Origin: Euclidia mi
Lineage: Eukaryota; Arthropoda; Insecta; Lepidoptera; Erebidae
Assembly: GCA_944739405.2 (NCBI GenBank)
Contig: OX123182.2
Span: 59,213,183-59,277,182 of the forward strand
Direction: 5' to 3'
Length of the DNA stretch: 64,000 nt
Below, in pieces: positions 33,443-44,178 of this stretch. Position 1 is the first letter of the stretch; each line of letters opens with the position of its first letter. Made by a program: the position numbers and the translations under genes. The notes under the pieces are model-generated. The model was not told where the DNA came from. It made no database searches and was given only the letters and a program-made list of their open reading frames with translations.

Positions 33443-33757
33443 CCTTACGTATACAATCCATCACAAAAACACTTTCACAAATTTCTTTTAGTGACATAAA
33501 CAATGCTATCAAATATGATGTAAAAATGCAAATGAATGCCCTTTAAATAGTCAACATCTTATAAACATACCTTAATGACGCTCTTAATGAGGGTAGTATT
33601 GATAATTAATAGGTGTAATCCTCAATGTATAGGGGTAATGAGTTCGTAATAGTAATTAACTTCCAGGAATTTAAGAGTTGTTTTTGTCTAGCTAGCTTGT
33701 TCTAGACGAACCATAGTGCATCGCCTTAAAAATTTACACTAGGTGACGCTATTACCC

Positions 33758-34430
33758 TTTTTGTCATGATAACAGCCGGGTGGCTGTTACAAGCGGATGC
33801 TTGGACGATCCCGTAGCAGTACCAATATAAAACTTTTGTACAATTTTGGTCGGTCATATTTTTTACATACCTCTCGCAGATTCCGCCTTGAACGTTAACA
33901 TACTACGGCTAATATTTTTTCACCGGTAACATGGTATGCTTTGGAGCAAAGCTTCAACTTTCCAAATTACAAGCGACAAATTGTTCCCCTTTGCGTACGT
34001 AGTTTGCTGTAATTGTACATAAATATTTTGCATATGGTATTCCGCCAAAAAATATACATGATCCAATTTCGATTGTTTGTTTTTATTGGGAAGTCATTCC
34101 ATTTCTGTTTAACTAGCTTTTATTACATCAAATTTAAAAATTTATCTTTAAACTTGGATTGCACCCAATTTATTATATGATATTTTTGTGACCGGTACGG
34201 TCATAAAATAAAAATTAGATAGGAAGTGCAATAATAATTAAAATAGTACGAAATATTAATTTAATCGTAAAAAGGCGTGGGCTGCTTTTTGTGGGCATTT
34301 GAGCTCGATAAAATTTGACTAAGATAATTATGTTGTCATGTGTTGTTTACATTTTTACGCTGTATTTACCAAATGGGTATTTACACACTTCAAACATTAT
34401 AACTTGGATTTTATTCGTATAATTTACATA
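33758..34430. other. AT-rich DNA, nothing recognised
   Basis: No gene or repeat identified. Confidence 0.5.
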
Positions 34431-35630
34431 CATACATAGACTCACGCCCGTTTCCCGGAGGGGTAGGTAGAGACTACGGAACGCCATTACGATCCTGACA
34501 TCTCTCTCTTGCTTCATTCACTCCCATCAAATTTCTCATGAATGCTCTTCGGTTAAGGGTACTTCTAACCTGCCCTTTTTTAGGATGTCTCCAATCTGGT
34601 CAGAGAACGTCCGTCTAGGTCTTCCCCTTCCTCCTGTCCCATTCAAACTTGACATATATAACTTCTTGGTCAGTCTTTCGTCATCCATCCTCTCCATGTG
34701 TCCATACCATCTTAGCATAACTTTCTCAATGGTTGTCACTACATCTTATTTTACCCCACAACACTCTCTTATCACACAATTCATTAATCTGTCGTTAAAA
34801 GACACTCCACTCATACTTCTCAGTGCTCTCATTTCTACGGCATTTATTTTACTTTCATGTCTATTTTGCCATACCCAACTTTGGTAGTAACACCCCTTTA
34901 TGCACAGGCAAACGTGCCTTTTTGGACACGTTTTGACTTTTCATAAAAGCATTCAAAGCTCCATGCACCCTATTACCTGCATTAACTCTTCTTTCAATAT
35001 CTTCTTCATTCTTACCATTCCTAGTAAACAGCGTACCTAAATATAAAAATCATTCACTTGCTCCACACGTTGTCCATCGATCATAACATGACGTCGTTAC
35101 ACATTTCTCCTTTTCAAAAACCATAATTTTCGTCTTGCTCACATTCACTTTCATTCCTTTCCTCCCTAAAGCACCATGCCTGATTGCCACCATCTCCTGC
35201 AACTCCTCCGCTTAAGACGCAAGTATTACCTGATCACTTAATCCACAGTCACTCTTTCAATCAGTACCTTCGCATACAATTTGCCAACAATGCTGAGAAG
35301 GCTAATGCCTCTATAGTTCTTGTAGTCTTGTTGCGAGCCTTTTACCTCAAAAAGAGGCAAAACCGATGCTGTGGCCCAGTCATCAGATACTCAGCCGGTG
35401 CTCCAGCACAAGTTTATAAAATAAGCGCTGCAGCTGACCAACTATTGTGCCCTGTCCAGCCTTCAGCATTTTAACTGTAATCCTATCATATCCTGCAGCC
35501 TTACCTAATTTCATACTTCATAGCGCCTTAACTATCTCATCCACATCCACAACGTATAATCTAACGTAACCTTTATCGCAACACACCTGCTCATACTAAC
35601 CTGAAAATAACTGTCTGCATGACAACGAAA
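34431..35630 (-). mobile_element. Decayed RTE-like LINE, 3' part
   Basis: The minus strand has a RT C-terminal signature: VMLRWYGHMERMDDERLTKK, then GTGGRGRPRRTFSDQIGDIL. Further upstream are scattered readable pieces (GMKVNVSKTKIMVFEKEK; a RGISLLSIVGKLYAKVLIE-like stretch near 35260-35330). The 3' end 'cccgtttcccggaggggtag' near 34446 is a common lepidopteran LINE end. Many stops and frameshifts; no intact domain. Confidence 0.65.
34536..34739 (-). pseudogene. LINE RT C-terminal remnant
   Basis: The longest readable piece of the decayed LINE: 67 codons covering the WYGHMERMDDERLTKKLY and GRGRPRRTFSDQI motifs. No catalytic residues are included. Confidence 0.65.
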
Positions 35631-36160
35631 TTGATTCACATTTACTTTCATATAAAAAATGAAAAAGGTCTACTCGCATTATTCAAAGCTTAATTGAAAA
35701 CAGGCTTGAAATCAATATTTGAACGCAATCCATTCATTACATATGAATTGACTGTATGAGTGTCGCATTGAAAAGGCTTGATTGAAATCGAAAATAAAAT
35801 GATTTTTACATTGAGCTAATAGGTGTCTATTTTTGGGATAACTAGATAAAATATTTATTACCTAAATGGTGTTTGCGTATCGTTTGTACACTCGTTATTT
35901 CATGAGACAACATTGAAAATTTAATAATACCCGACATAAACTTTCAATAATTATATTGTAGCTAAGGTTGGACTAGTAAGCGGACCCCAGATTGAAACCG
36001 GGATAATGCTAGGCGGATGATGAATGACAATATAATGCATCATCCTCCTAGCATAAGCTAAGAACAATCTCGAATAGAACTAGCAAAAAATTCTTCAGCG
36101 CAGAAGAAAAGTATGCCATACAATTCATCGGGTCCGTCCTAATGGCGTTAACCAGTAAAT
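35631..36160. other. Spacer with an RTE tail scrap
   Basis: Only 'gctaaggttggactagtaag...ggcggatgatga' near 35960-36020 looks like a worn RTE/SINE 3' end. The rest is unrecognised. Confidence 0.4.
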
Positions 36161-36164
36161 TGTT

Positions 36165-36420
36165 TATTTGTTTGTTTTTCGTGTGAGTGTGTGGCCAGCT
36201 CTGTTGTCGGAGTTTTCAGACCGCCCGAAGGCCTCCAACATAGCCTAACGATTCTAATCATGAGATTAGAACCGGGACCGACAGCTTTACGTGCCCTCCG
36301 AAGCATCGTAGCGCGTAGATGGAAATGCGACACGTGGTCACCCATGCATGTGGCTACCTGTGTAAGCGTTACTTAACTTAGCCGATCTGTTACGAACGAC
36401 AAGACAATTCTCACTATGAG
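36165..36420 (+). repeat. 'gtgtgagtgtgtgg' interspersed repeat, copy 1
   Basis: Starts 'cgtgtgagtgtgtggccagc' and contains 'gcctaacgattctaatcatg' and 'accgggaccgacagctttac'; a diverged copy is at 48060-48885. Both copies keep a similar open minus frame (KAxGPxSxxxRIVRxCxR), probably from shared ancestry rather than coding function. Likely a SINE. Confidence 0.6.
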
Positions 36421-36831
36421 GCTACTTAATAAAAGAGTTGGAGAAAAAAAAAATCTCCAACTGGCTTGCAACGGTCATGTCGCGGCGCTTACAATTAAAA
36501 TAGATTAAAAAGAAACATACCAAAATCATCATATTCGATGGTACAGACAGACAGACTGCACAGTGCACTCCGGTTTGTATTGGGTTGAAAAACGGCTTCT
36601 GTGTTGTATCTGCTTATTTTTAAACGGGTCGAAGGTATTTCCTTAGGTATACGATATTGTTATCTAAAATGTCACACTTTCAGTGTTCTTTAAAGACTCT
36701 TTGAAATTTCTTCGAGTCTAAAAAAATACGCGTTGATTTGAAATCCTCCTCCGAAAATTTCTGTCGGTTAAAATAGCTAACTACTTCGCTTTTTCGGGTC
36801 TTCGGCGGCGGTTTTATTTTTGCGTGGGGGT
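36421..36831. other. Non-coding spacer
   Basis: Contains a small A-loop hairpin (gttggaga...tctccaac, 36436-36462) and no recognisable gene. Confidence 0.45.
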
Positions 36832-36841
36832 CAGTATTTTT

Positions 36842-36939
36842 CAATAATCAGCCAAACGACGTCCAATGCTGGACATAAGCCTCCCCCAAGGTTCTCTACA
36901 CAGACCGGTCTTGAGCCGCCCGCATCCAAGAATAAGATC
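36842..36939. mobile_element. Short repeat insertion with 10-bp TSD
   Basis: CAGTATTTTT flanks it at 36832-36841 and 36940-36949. The body has 'gacgtccaatgctggacata' and 'ccaaggttctctacacagac', a common lepidopteran repeat. About 98 bp, non-coding. Confidence 0.7.
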
Positions 36940-36949
36940 CAGTATTTTT

Positions 36950-37479
36950 ATGTTCCTTCAAATATCTCTTATTTTTCTAGTTAGAGTCTCCTCATTATGA
37001 CGCTTTGATGCAGTGGATTTAAAAAATGGATGGTTATTAATTATGCAAGGCGTTAAGTTAAACTGTACCTGTGTACAGTTTAACTTAACGTCTTGCATAT
37101 TTTACAACTGTTTGTATAAATAAATAAATGGAAAATTGATAGTGCAGGATGACTATTTATTCATAGTCGTTTTTTAAAAGAAACCCGAGTTTAAGTTTGC
37201 TATTTAGATAACATAACATAGGTATATAAAGTGTGGCTGCATAAAATATTTTAGTGTTTATACAGGGCTAGTTTCGATTCGTGTAATTTGCTGTATACTT
37301 TGAGTCTCGCCAGATTTATTTTCATTTAATAGGTCAGCTGATTTCCAATTTTGATTCCAAATCTGTTTTTATTGCGAATGAATCAAGTCTCGTTAAGTCT
37401 GTGCTTAAATTAAGCTAGATGAAACCAACTTTATAAATATTTATTTATTTTTCACTAAAAGCAATTTTGCCAAAAGGTT
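36950..37479. other. AT-rich DNA with one hairpin
   Basis: No gene. The hairpin at 37042-37099 is listed separately. Confidence 0.5.
37042..37099. repeat. Short-loop hairpin, 27-4-27
   Basis: The left arm starting TATGCAAGGCGTTAAGTTAA (37042-37068), loop ctgt, and the right arm (37073-37099) match with a single mismatch. Confidence 0.95.
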
Positions 37480-37935
37480 TATGTTTTTGGCAGTCTATGT
37501 CTATATGTAAGTATGTATGTATGTATATTTGTCTGTTCCACTGTAGCGCCTAAACTACAGAACCGATTTTAATGAATGGGGTGGGTGTCAATAGATTTGT
37601 AATAATAGCCCGGGTGACATAGGCTATATAAATTGTATAAAAATTTTCTTTTACGAAATTATTACCTCAGATTCTGACCACAAAAAAAATATAAGCTAAG
37701 ATAATCATTACGTGTTTGGTATCAAAAGAAAGTTATTGGTGAGCACATTACTGATATGTACATAATAATATATTATACTGCTTAAGTCAAAATATAAGTT
37801 TAAAAGGCGGTTGTACTTACAGTTCGCACGGTTCAGACGCTTTGCGTTACTTATTTTTTTTTTCTTCCTTTAAATATGATAACGTTAATATTGCACAGTT
37901 AGTTTATATACCCCATTGGGATACGGAAAAGGATT
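37480..37935 (+). repeat. Common lepidopteran repeat with TATG microsatellite
   Basis: Contains 'ggcagtctatgtctatatgt', (tatg)n near 37507-37530, 'tgtagcgcctaaactacaga' and 'gcccgggtgacataggctat', a repeat I recognise as widespread in moths. Non-coding. Confidence 0.6.
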
Positions 37936-38554
37936 AAATAAAAAAATAAGTTTAAAAAGTATAACCCTAGTCGGGTTATAGTTTTTAAAATGATTTTTTT
38001 TAATAAAAAAGGGTTTTAAGAACGAGGTCTAAAAAGGACGAAACAAGAAAATAGCTCATTCAGATATAAATCCAGAAATGCTCAAGCTAGAGCCGTGGTC
38101 GCACCACAGAAATTACACCAAGCTAAAATCACTACATATTTAGCAACATGTTAACCTTCTAAAGCCTAAACATTCAATTACGTTACAGTAACATTCAGGT
38201 TTTACGCAGTTAAAGCCAGCTTTTTGCGTACATAAAATTGTTCTGATTTCTGTGCAGGGCTCTTAAAAATCCGAGTACTTACCGAAATTCTAATTGTAAC
38301 TAATATTATAGCAATGCGAATAAGCATTTGCGTGTTTGTTTATTTCTTTATTTCATTTTCAAGCTTTAACTAGTAAACTTATCTTAATAAAACATTGTAT
38401 ATCCTCTGTATGAATATAGATTAGGGTCACAAGTTCCAAGTAACTAGTTTAGTGATGCTGGTTTAAATAATATAACTACTTACTCTATTATGGCACTACC
38501 TGTTTTTGGAAGACACGTGAGAGATACAATAGGTAATTATTTCCCGGCCTCTTA
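37936..38554. other. AT-rich DNA, nothing recognised
   Basis: No gene, RNA or named repeat seen. Confidence 0.5.
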
Positions 38555-38559
38555 AAGAG

Positions 38560-39712
38560 AGCCCCAATGATAATAAATCTAAAGTCACTGGTATATTTTT
38601 GGACCTTACCCAAGCCTTTGATACTGTCTCTATTCCCATGATTGTTTCAAAAATGGAATCTCTGGGAATACGCGGCACTGTCTTAGATATTTTCAAAAGT
38701 TATTTTACAAACAGAACTCAATATGTTAAAGTTGATACGCATATGAGTGAAGCAGCCAGTCCCATTTCTGGTATTCCGCAGGGTAGCGTTCTTGGTCCGA
38801 CCCTCTTCCTCATTTACATAAATAGTTTGTGTACTAAAGCTCTACCTCATTGCCAAATACTGACATAGCATATGCAGATGACACAGTACTGTTGGTACAT
38901 GGGAAGAACTGGGAACAAGTTCGTCAATTCAGTGAGGCCACTCTACGGGAGGTAATGACGTGGCTTAGAAGTAATTTATTAACACTAAATACTCAAAAAG
39001 CTAAGTACGTCACCTTCTCCCCTCGGTATAATTCACTTCCTCCAATGGACTCACTTTGCCTAAAAGCTCACTGTTGCAACTTATAAATTGAAATATTTGG
39101 CTGCGTTCAGATAGAGCACGTCAACGAAATAAAATATTTGGGTGTAATTCTAGATAGTACATAATCGTGGCAACAAATTTGGTCGCTAGGGTTTGAAAGC
39201 TGATGCCGATTTTCAGGAAGCTAACATACTCTGCTAATCACGAAACACTGATTCTTGTGTACCATGCACTCTCACAATCAATAATGTCATATTGTATATT
39301 GGCTTAGGGTGGTATAGGTCCTACGTGTATGATAAGTCTGGAACGCACGCAAAGAGCAGTGCTTAAAATAATACTTGGTAAGCCAAGACGGTATAGCACT
39401 ACTGCTCTATACAAAGAAAGTACAGTCCTTACAGTGAGACAGCTTTTTGTTAAGCAACTATTACTGTGTAAACACATAAGTTTGCCTTATAACCAGGAAA
39501 ATGATAATCGCAGGAACAAAAGAATCTGTTCTACTGTCACCCACAGAACTGCCTTGGCAAGTCGGCAGTATTATGTACTAAGCGCCCGTATCTACAATAG
39601 GGCAAATGAGTTAATTAATATCTACAAACTCAACTCAAGGCAAGCCAAACATCGCATTAATATCTGGCTCCAGAGTGTAACATACGCAGAAACAGAAGAT
39701 TTACTTAAATAA
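38560..39712 (+). pseudogene. LINE reverse transcriptase, broken
   Basis: Motif A FLDLTQAFDTVSIPMIVSKM, motif B GIPQGSVLGPTLFLIYINSL, then a frame change near 38855, motif C AYADDTVLLVHG, and WLRSNLLTLNTQKAKYVTFS. Stops interrupt 39085-39330. The C-terminal frame (39329-39712) has LERTQRAVLKIILGKPRRYS and ends YAETEDLLK. No fingers and no endonuclease remain. Inactive. Confidence 0.85.
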
Positions 39713-39719
39713 AACAAAA

Positions 39720-39835
39720 TATTATACACCCAAACACATATTCATCATGCATACATACACACACATACAAACACAACCACCTGTAGAGGCACACACACAT
39801 AAGCGCGCGCGCGCACGCACACATTTGTTGCATGC
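39720..39835. repeat. AC/GC-rich microsatellite
   Basis: Impure CA runs and a pure gcgcgcgcgcg run near 39804 within the LINE 3' UTR. Confidence 0.85.
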
Positions 39836-40366
39836 CTTTATCTTATAAATAATTATTTATTTATTCATATTTATATCTAGTACAGCTGTCAACGTTCATA
39901 GTTTGTAACAGCATCTATTGTAACACGTTTTTCTGTACTTATAATGACAACCTGTTTTGTATTTTTTGATAATCAATAAATAATTATTTACTTTATTCAT
40001 CGTCTTTCAAATTAAAATTACATTTTTAAATATATAATTTACAAAAAAAAACATACATTTAAAAATATAAAAATAACTGTAGGGTTCCACCAGCATCGGG
40101 CACAGGGTCCAAGCTGCCGGTGGTTAGGGCTCTAGAGACAGGAACCTCCTCACAATACGTGCTGTGTCGAGAAGTACTGCTTTCTGCATCAGGCCCTTGA
40201 CCCAAGCACCCAACGCGAGCCTCTTAAGGTGAAGATCGAGGCTCTTGGCTAGTAGATCATTAACTGTTTACAACTATCGGCACAATAATTGCCGAGTCCA
40301 CATCCCACATGTCGACAATCTCGTGAGCCAAGTCCAGATATTTAATCTGTTTGTCTTTCTCGGCTT

Positions 40367-41340
40367 TCACGAGATTCTGGTCATGAGGAATGTTATGGTG
40401 ACATCAACAATTATTGCGAGGCGCTCTGATCGATCTATCACCACAATATCAGGTTTGTTGGCTACAATAGTCCTGTCTGTGATGATAGATCGATCCCAGT
40501 ACAACGTGGCATGGCCATTTTCGAGAACTGGCTCTGCTACATACCTGTAGTACGGTACCTCGATGTCTACAAGTTTGTACTTCAGAGCAAGTTGCTGGTG
40601 AATGATTCTGGCTACTTGGTTATGTCTGTGCAAGTACTCGCCGTTAGCAAGACGTCAACAACCGGAAACAATATGCCTGAAGGATTCACCGGGCTGGTGA
40701 CACGCACGGCAAATATCGCTAGTATCCCTCAGGATATATTTTCGGTAGTTCTTCGTCTTGATAACTTCGTCAGCAATTGCACTAACAAACCCTTCGGTTT
40801 TCCCAAAGAGGTCACCGAAGCGTAGCCAGTTCAACGAGGCTAATAGGTCTGGTCGGGTCCATACAGGACCCGATGGAACCTGCCATGAAGCTCCTTGCTC
40901 TGCCATACACGCTTGCGATCATCAGTACTGAGTACTACAGGTATGCACCAGTTCTCCTTAGCCAACTTGAGCGGGGTGAGTCCATTGTCCACTGCGACAA
41001 CATCTCAATGCATGTCCCCGTTCACCCGGAGAAAATATTCTTTGAGATTGCACATCTCGCGGTTGTGTAGGGTCTTGAAATTCAGAAAGCCTCGACCCTC
41101 ACACTTCCGCGGGATGTACAACCTCATCACGGATGAACGTGGATGATGCATACGATATGCCGTCAACAATGTGCGGACTCTTCTGTCCAGGGCGTCCAAT
41201 GCAGACTGAGTCCACTTGAGTATGCCAAAGGAGTATACAAGAAATGGCATGACCCAACAGTTGCAAGCACGAACCTTGTTGCCACCTGATAAAAGGCTTT
41301 TTAATACTTTTTTCAGGCGGCCAAAGAAACGCTCTAGCAA
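40367..41340 (-). pseudogene. R2-like LINE, C-terminal zinc knuckle and endonuclease
   Basis: The thumb-like part (41340-41005) has NCWVMPFLVYSFGILKWTQS and RKCEGRGFLNFKTLHNREMC. Frame 40906-40655 has PDLLASLNWLRFGDLFGKTE and the knuckle CRACHQPGESFRHIVSGC. Frame 40633-40367 has LYWDRSIITDRTIVANKPDI and continues to a PD(14 residues)D arrangement, the restriction-like nuclease signature. Frameshifts separate the three frames. Confidence 0.8.
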
Positions 41341-41346
41341 CGATTG

Positions 41347-42187
41347 CTACATGTCAGCTTCATTGATACTTAAAGCCTGTGGCATACCCAAGTACTTATA
41401 GGTATCGGTTAAGAGAAGCGATCTTAGGTTAATGGAATCTGAGAGTTGGATCCCCTCAGATTCCACCATCCTGCCCTGCTTCACATGAATGACAGCACAT
41501 TTATCCACACCGAACTCCATATTGATAGACTTACTAAAGTTTTGGGTTACGTTTAGTAAATCTAGCAATTGGACATCAGATTGGGCAAATAACTTCAGGT
41601 CATCCATGAATAACAGGTGGGATACGACCTGACCGCCTCTCTGTAACCTATAGCCTAACCTTGAACCCTCCAGTAATGTACTGAGAGGGTTCATGGCTAG
41701 GCAAAACCAAAGGGGACTCAGACTGTCGCCCTGAAAAGTTCCCCGCTCAATTTTAATACGTTCGCCGTCCTCCTGGATCCTTCGGCATCCTGGATAGCAA
41801 AGAATCGTCCCTACATGACTTTAAGAAGGTGCGTAGAGTAGTATTTACTTTATACAACTCTAGCACCCTCAAAAGCCATGTATGCGGCACGGAGTCATAC
41901 GCTTTCTTATAATCTATCCAACATGCCGCCAGATCCTTTCGGTTACGGAGAACTTGTTGGCTAATGGCCATGTCAATGAGGAGGAGCTCTTTAGTACCGC
42001 GAGCACCCTTCCTACATCCATTCTGAGAGGCTGACATAATAGAATTGTCTTCAACATGTTTAGCTATTTTAGCTCTCAGAATAGATGTAAGAAGTTTATA
42101 GACCGATGGTAGACATGTTATCGGTCTATAATTGCCGGGCTCGCTAGTACTGCCTGTCTTGTGGAGCAGGTGGGTAATTCCAGTCAT
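41347..42187 (-). pseudogene. R2-like LINE, reverse transcriptase
   Basis: Fingers: GNYRPITCLPSVYKLLTSIL. Motif A: AACWIDYKKAYDSVPHTWLL. A frameshift near 41815 precedes motif B (ERGTFQGDSLSPLWFCLAM) and motif C (HLLFMDDLKLFA), then TYKYLGMPQ. All RT core motifs are recognisable, but the frame is broken, so no active enzyme is expected. Confidence 0.85.
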
Positions 42188-42193
42188 CTTAAA

Positions 42194-43053
42194 TTATGGC
42201 AAAGACCCAGATTCTACAGCTGATTGGAATTGAGATGCCAAGCGTTCATGCGAACTACGTAGCCACTTCAGCCAGAAATTGTGCAGCCCGTCCAAGCCTG
42301 GAGATTTCCAATTAGATAATGGACGGACTGCTTGTGCAACATCCTTGCTAGAAATGGCCACGCATTCCATTTCAGGAATATGTTCGCATGAACCTTCGAC
42401 ATCTTGCATCCAATCACCTTCAGTATGACCAATGGACATCGACCAGATGCTACGCCAAAACATGGCTGTGGCGTCCGCATCCGGCCGCTGCACATTAGTC
42501 GCACATTGATCTGGTCGTTCCCAGCTTCTGTATACCCACCTCTGGCCCTCTGAAATGTACGATTAATGACGTACCGGTCCACACGTTTTTTAAATCTACG
42601 TATTCGGTTTGCCTGCATAGACTTTCTGTTTTAGGTATATATATAATCTTGAGGACTAATCTTAGTCCCCGAAAAAGCCCGTTTCACAAAGCGCATTACC
42701 CTAGGGCGTGTATTCCCCTCCCTAAAACAGATCAGCTTGCCAATAAATGCCCTTGCATCGGCAATTCGTCGCTCAATCCTGCACTGCCACGCCGGTACAG
42801 CAGACCTTTGTCGTACAACGGTATCAGTTTCAAGAAACTTTACACCAGCTATACGACAAGCTGCCACGGCGGTACAGTACAACATTGAATGTGTATCACC
42901 GAGATCCTCACTATTATCTAAATAATTTGATAATAACGAGTCAAGAGCACTTACCAGCACTATATTTCGCCTATGCATACTCGTAGGCAACCGCGGTAGG
43001 CGAGGCCTAATAGATGAATGCGTGTACCGGTAGTCCCTAATCGCACATTCCAA
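42194..43053 (-). pseudogene. R2-like LINE, region before the RT
   Basis: Frame 43053-42631 (MECAIRDYRYTHSSIRPRLP, RIERRIADARAFIGKLICFR) is followed by shifted frames 42618-42268 and 42493-42194. The last holds SNWKSPGLDGLHNFWLKWLR, the conserved stretch immediately before the RT fingers. At least two frameshifts. Confidence 0.7.
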
Positions 43054-43085
43054 AGCGTCCTTGACCTCCTCATTGCACTAGGTAC

Positions 43086-43682
43086 TTACATCATCAGCCA
43101 TGTCATCCTTCTCCCTGACGGCGCTGCTGCCATTGGCGGTACGCTCGGTGTCGGTGTTAGTGTGGGCCGGACGATATTGGCATGGCTCGAAGGTAAGTAC
43201 TCTGAGCAAATCCTATCAAGCACGGCGTTATCCAACTTGCCACTGCGCTGGATAACCCGTACCTGATCCGATAGTCGTTGAGCCGTGACGTTGATGCTTG
43301 GTTCCAAGGCCTGAAACATAGACAGCATGCGACTACGGTACGCAGTGAGGTTAGTGCCCCCCTCTGTCGCCCCAAAATATGCGCGCATGACTTGTTCGTT
43401 TATAGATGACGTCCACTTTATGCGCTGCACATTACCACCGGCAGCGGGGACCCTGTTTGGGGCCGGTGGGCCCCGAGGTCCTAAGCACGCTGGTGGCCGG
43501 CCTCTCCCACGCCGCCGCGCAGGTGACGGTGTCGACGGCGGAGAGAAATACTCGTCGCTGGAGCTCGACGCAACTACAGCTGTCGACGTTGCTGGTGCAG
43601 GTTCCGACGGCTGCGAGGCGGAGCTCAGCGACGAGTCCGGAGGTGTTGGGTGTGCTCTTCGTTTCCTGGCTCTCGTCAACAT
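43086..43682 (-). pseudogene. R2-like LINE, N-terminal region
   Basis: 198 codons: a Ser/Pro/Ala-rich leader, a basic patch ARRRGRGRPP, then RIKWTSSINEQVMRAYFGAT and NVTAQRLSDQVRVIQRSGKL, a compact helical block I associate with the N-terminal part of this LINE group. GC-rich compared with the window. The frame ends at 43086 and the next piece starts in another frame at 43053. Confidence 0.6.
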
Positions 43683-43959
43683 GCTAATGTGTTTTTATCT
43701 TCATTTTTGTAAATATATTTATTGTTTGATCTGTCATAATGTTTAGCGTGACGGCTGTGATTGTATGAAATTTTCACTATTTCTGTATTTATATTGTTTT
43801 TACCAGGTATTTTCTTGCGTTACTTGTGTTTTCTATTATAATTTAGATTAGATATACTATTGCACTATGGATGAGAGGATATTTGTAAAATATTAATATT
43901 TAAAAAGAATTGGAGGAATAAACACGTTGACAGTTTTGGTGTTGCCAGATTATATTATT

Positions 43960-44135
43960 ATTATATTACGGTTGCATCCAAAAATGTTTGTCCTCGAGCG
44001 TGGGGTTTATTTACTGGTCTAACCAGATTTGATAAAATATTAGTTTTACCACAGAGGGACTACTGTCTGACCTCCGCAACTCGTTAAGATAGTGACATCC
44101 CATGGCTTAGTATAGTTTAGACTAGTAATGACCTA
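43960..44135 (-). repeat. SINE middle fragment
   Basis: 'ggttgcatccaaaaatgttt', 'tttactggtctaaccagatt' and 'cccatggcttagtatagttt' correspond to the middle of the SINE at 11981-12375, more diverged. Confidence 0.45.
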
Positions 44136-44178
44136 TCAGTGACAATTAAGTCTAAAAATGTTATTTCTTTTGTTACAG

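Larger units (their letters stand above)
30850..33718 (-). mobile_element. Complete Transib transposon
   Basis: The 2,869-bp element has perfect 37-bp TIRs (30850-30886 and 33682-33718) beginning CACTATGGTTCGTCTAG, and a 5-bp TSD CATCG (30845-30849, 33719-33723). This is the target size known for Transib. The CACTATG start resembles the RSS heptamer. At the 33718 end an ACAAAAACA stretch follows after 24 bp, close to a 23-RSS nonamer; the other end is less similar. It contains one intact transposase frame. Identical TIRs, an intact TSD and an open frame suggest recent insertion. Confidence 0.95.
30811..33757. repeat. 33-bp-arm palindrome split by Transib
   Basis: Left arm 30811-30843 (starts GGGTAATAGCGTCACCTAGT) and right arm 33725-33757 are exact reverse complements. 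With the transposon and one TSD copy removed, the arms are separated by only seven bases (acatcgc), and the TSD catcg lies inside that loop. The symmetry is not part of the transposon ends, because the TSD sits between arm and TIR on both sides. Confidence 0.95.
38555..39990 (+). mobile_element. 5'-truncated non-LTR retrotransposon
   Basis: RT palm through C-terminus, then a 3' UTR with AC/GC microsatellite and an end near 'aatcaataaataattattta'. Different in sequence from the LINEs at 1976, 14655 and 20270. It abuts the 3' end of the R2-like LINE in opposite orientation, so two LINE tails meet near 40000. Confidence 0.8.
40065..43690 (-). mobile_element. R2-like non-LTR retrotransposon with restriction-like endonuclease
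   Basis: A near-complete element on the minus strand: a Pro/Ser-rich N-terminus (43682), RT, a C-terminal CCHC knuckle and a PD-X14-D nuclease motif, then a 3' end near 40070. The domain order (RT first, nuclease last) is that of R2-group LINEs and differs from the other LINEs here. Several frameshifts separate the pieces. It is not inside rDNA. Confidence 0.8.

Noticed and set aside
30811..33757. Outer 33-bp inverted arms as part of longer Transib TIRs
   Set aside because: The 5-bp TSD sits between the arms and the CACTATGG ends on both sides, so the arms belong to the target DNA.
36148..36376. Conserved 60-codon frames shared with 48005-48241
   Set aside because: Shared ancestry of a dispersed repeat explains the similarity; no start, stop or length conservation.
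42649..43746. Plus-strand frames over the R2-like LINE
   Set aside because: Shadows of the minus-strand LINE coding region, which has conserved motifs.
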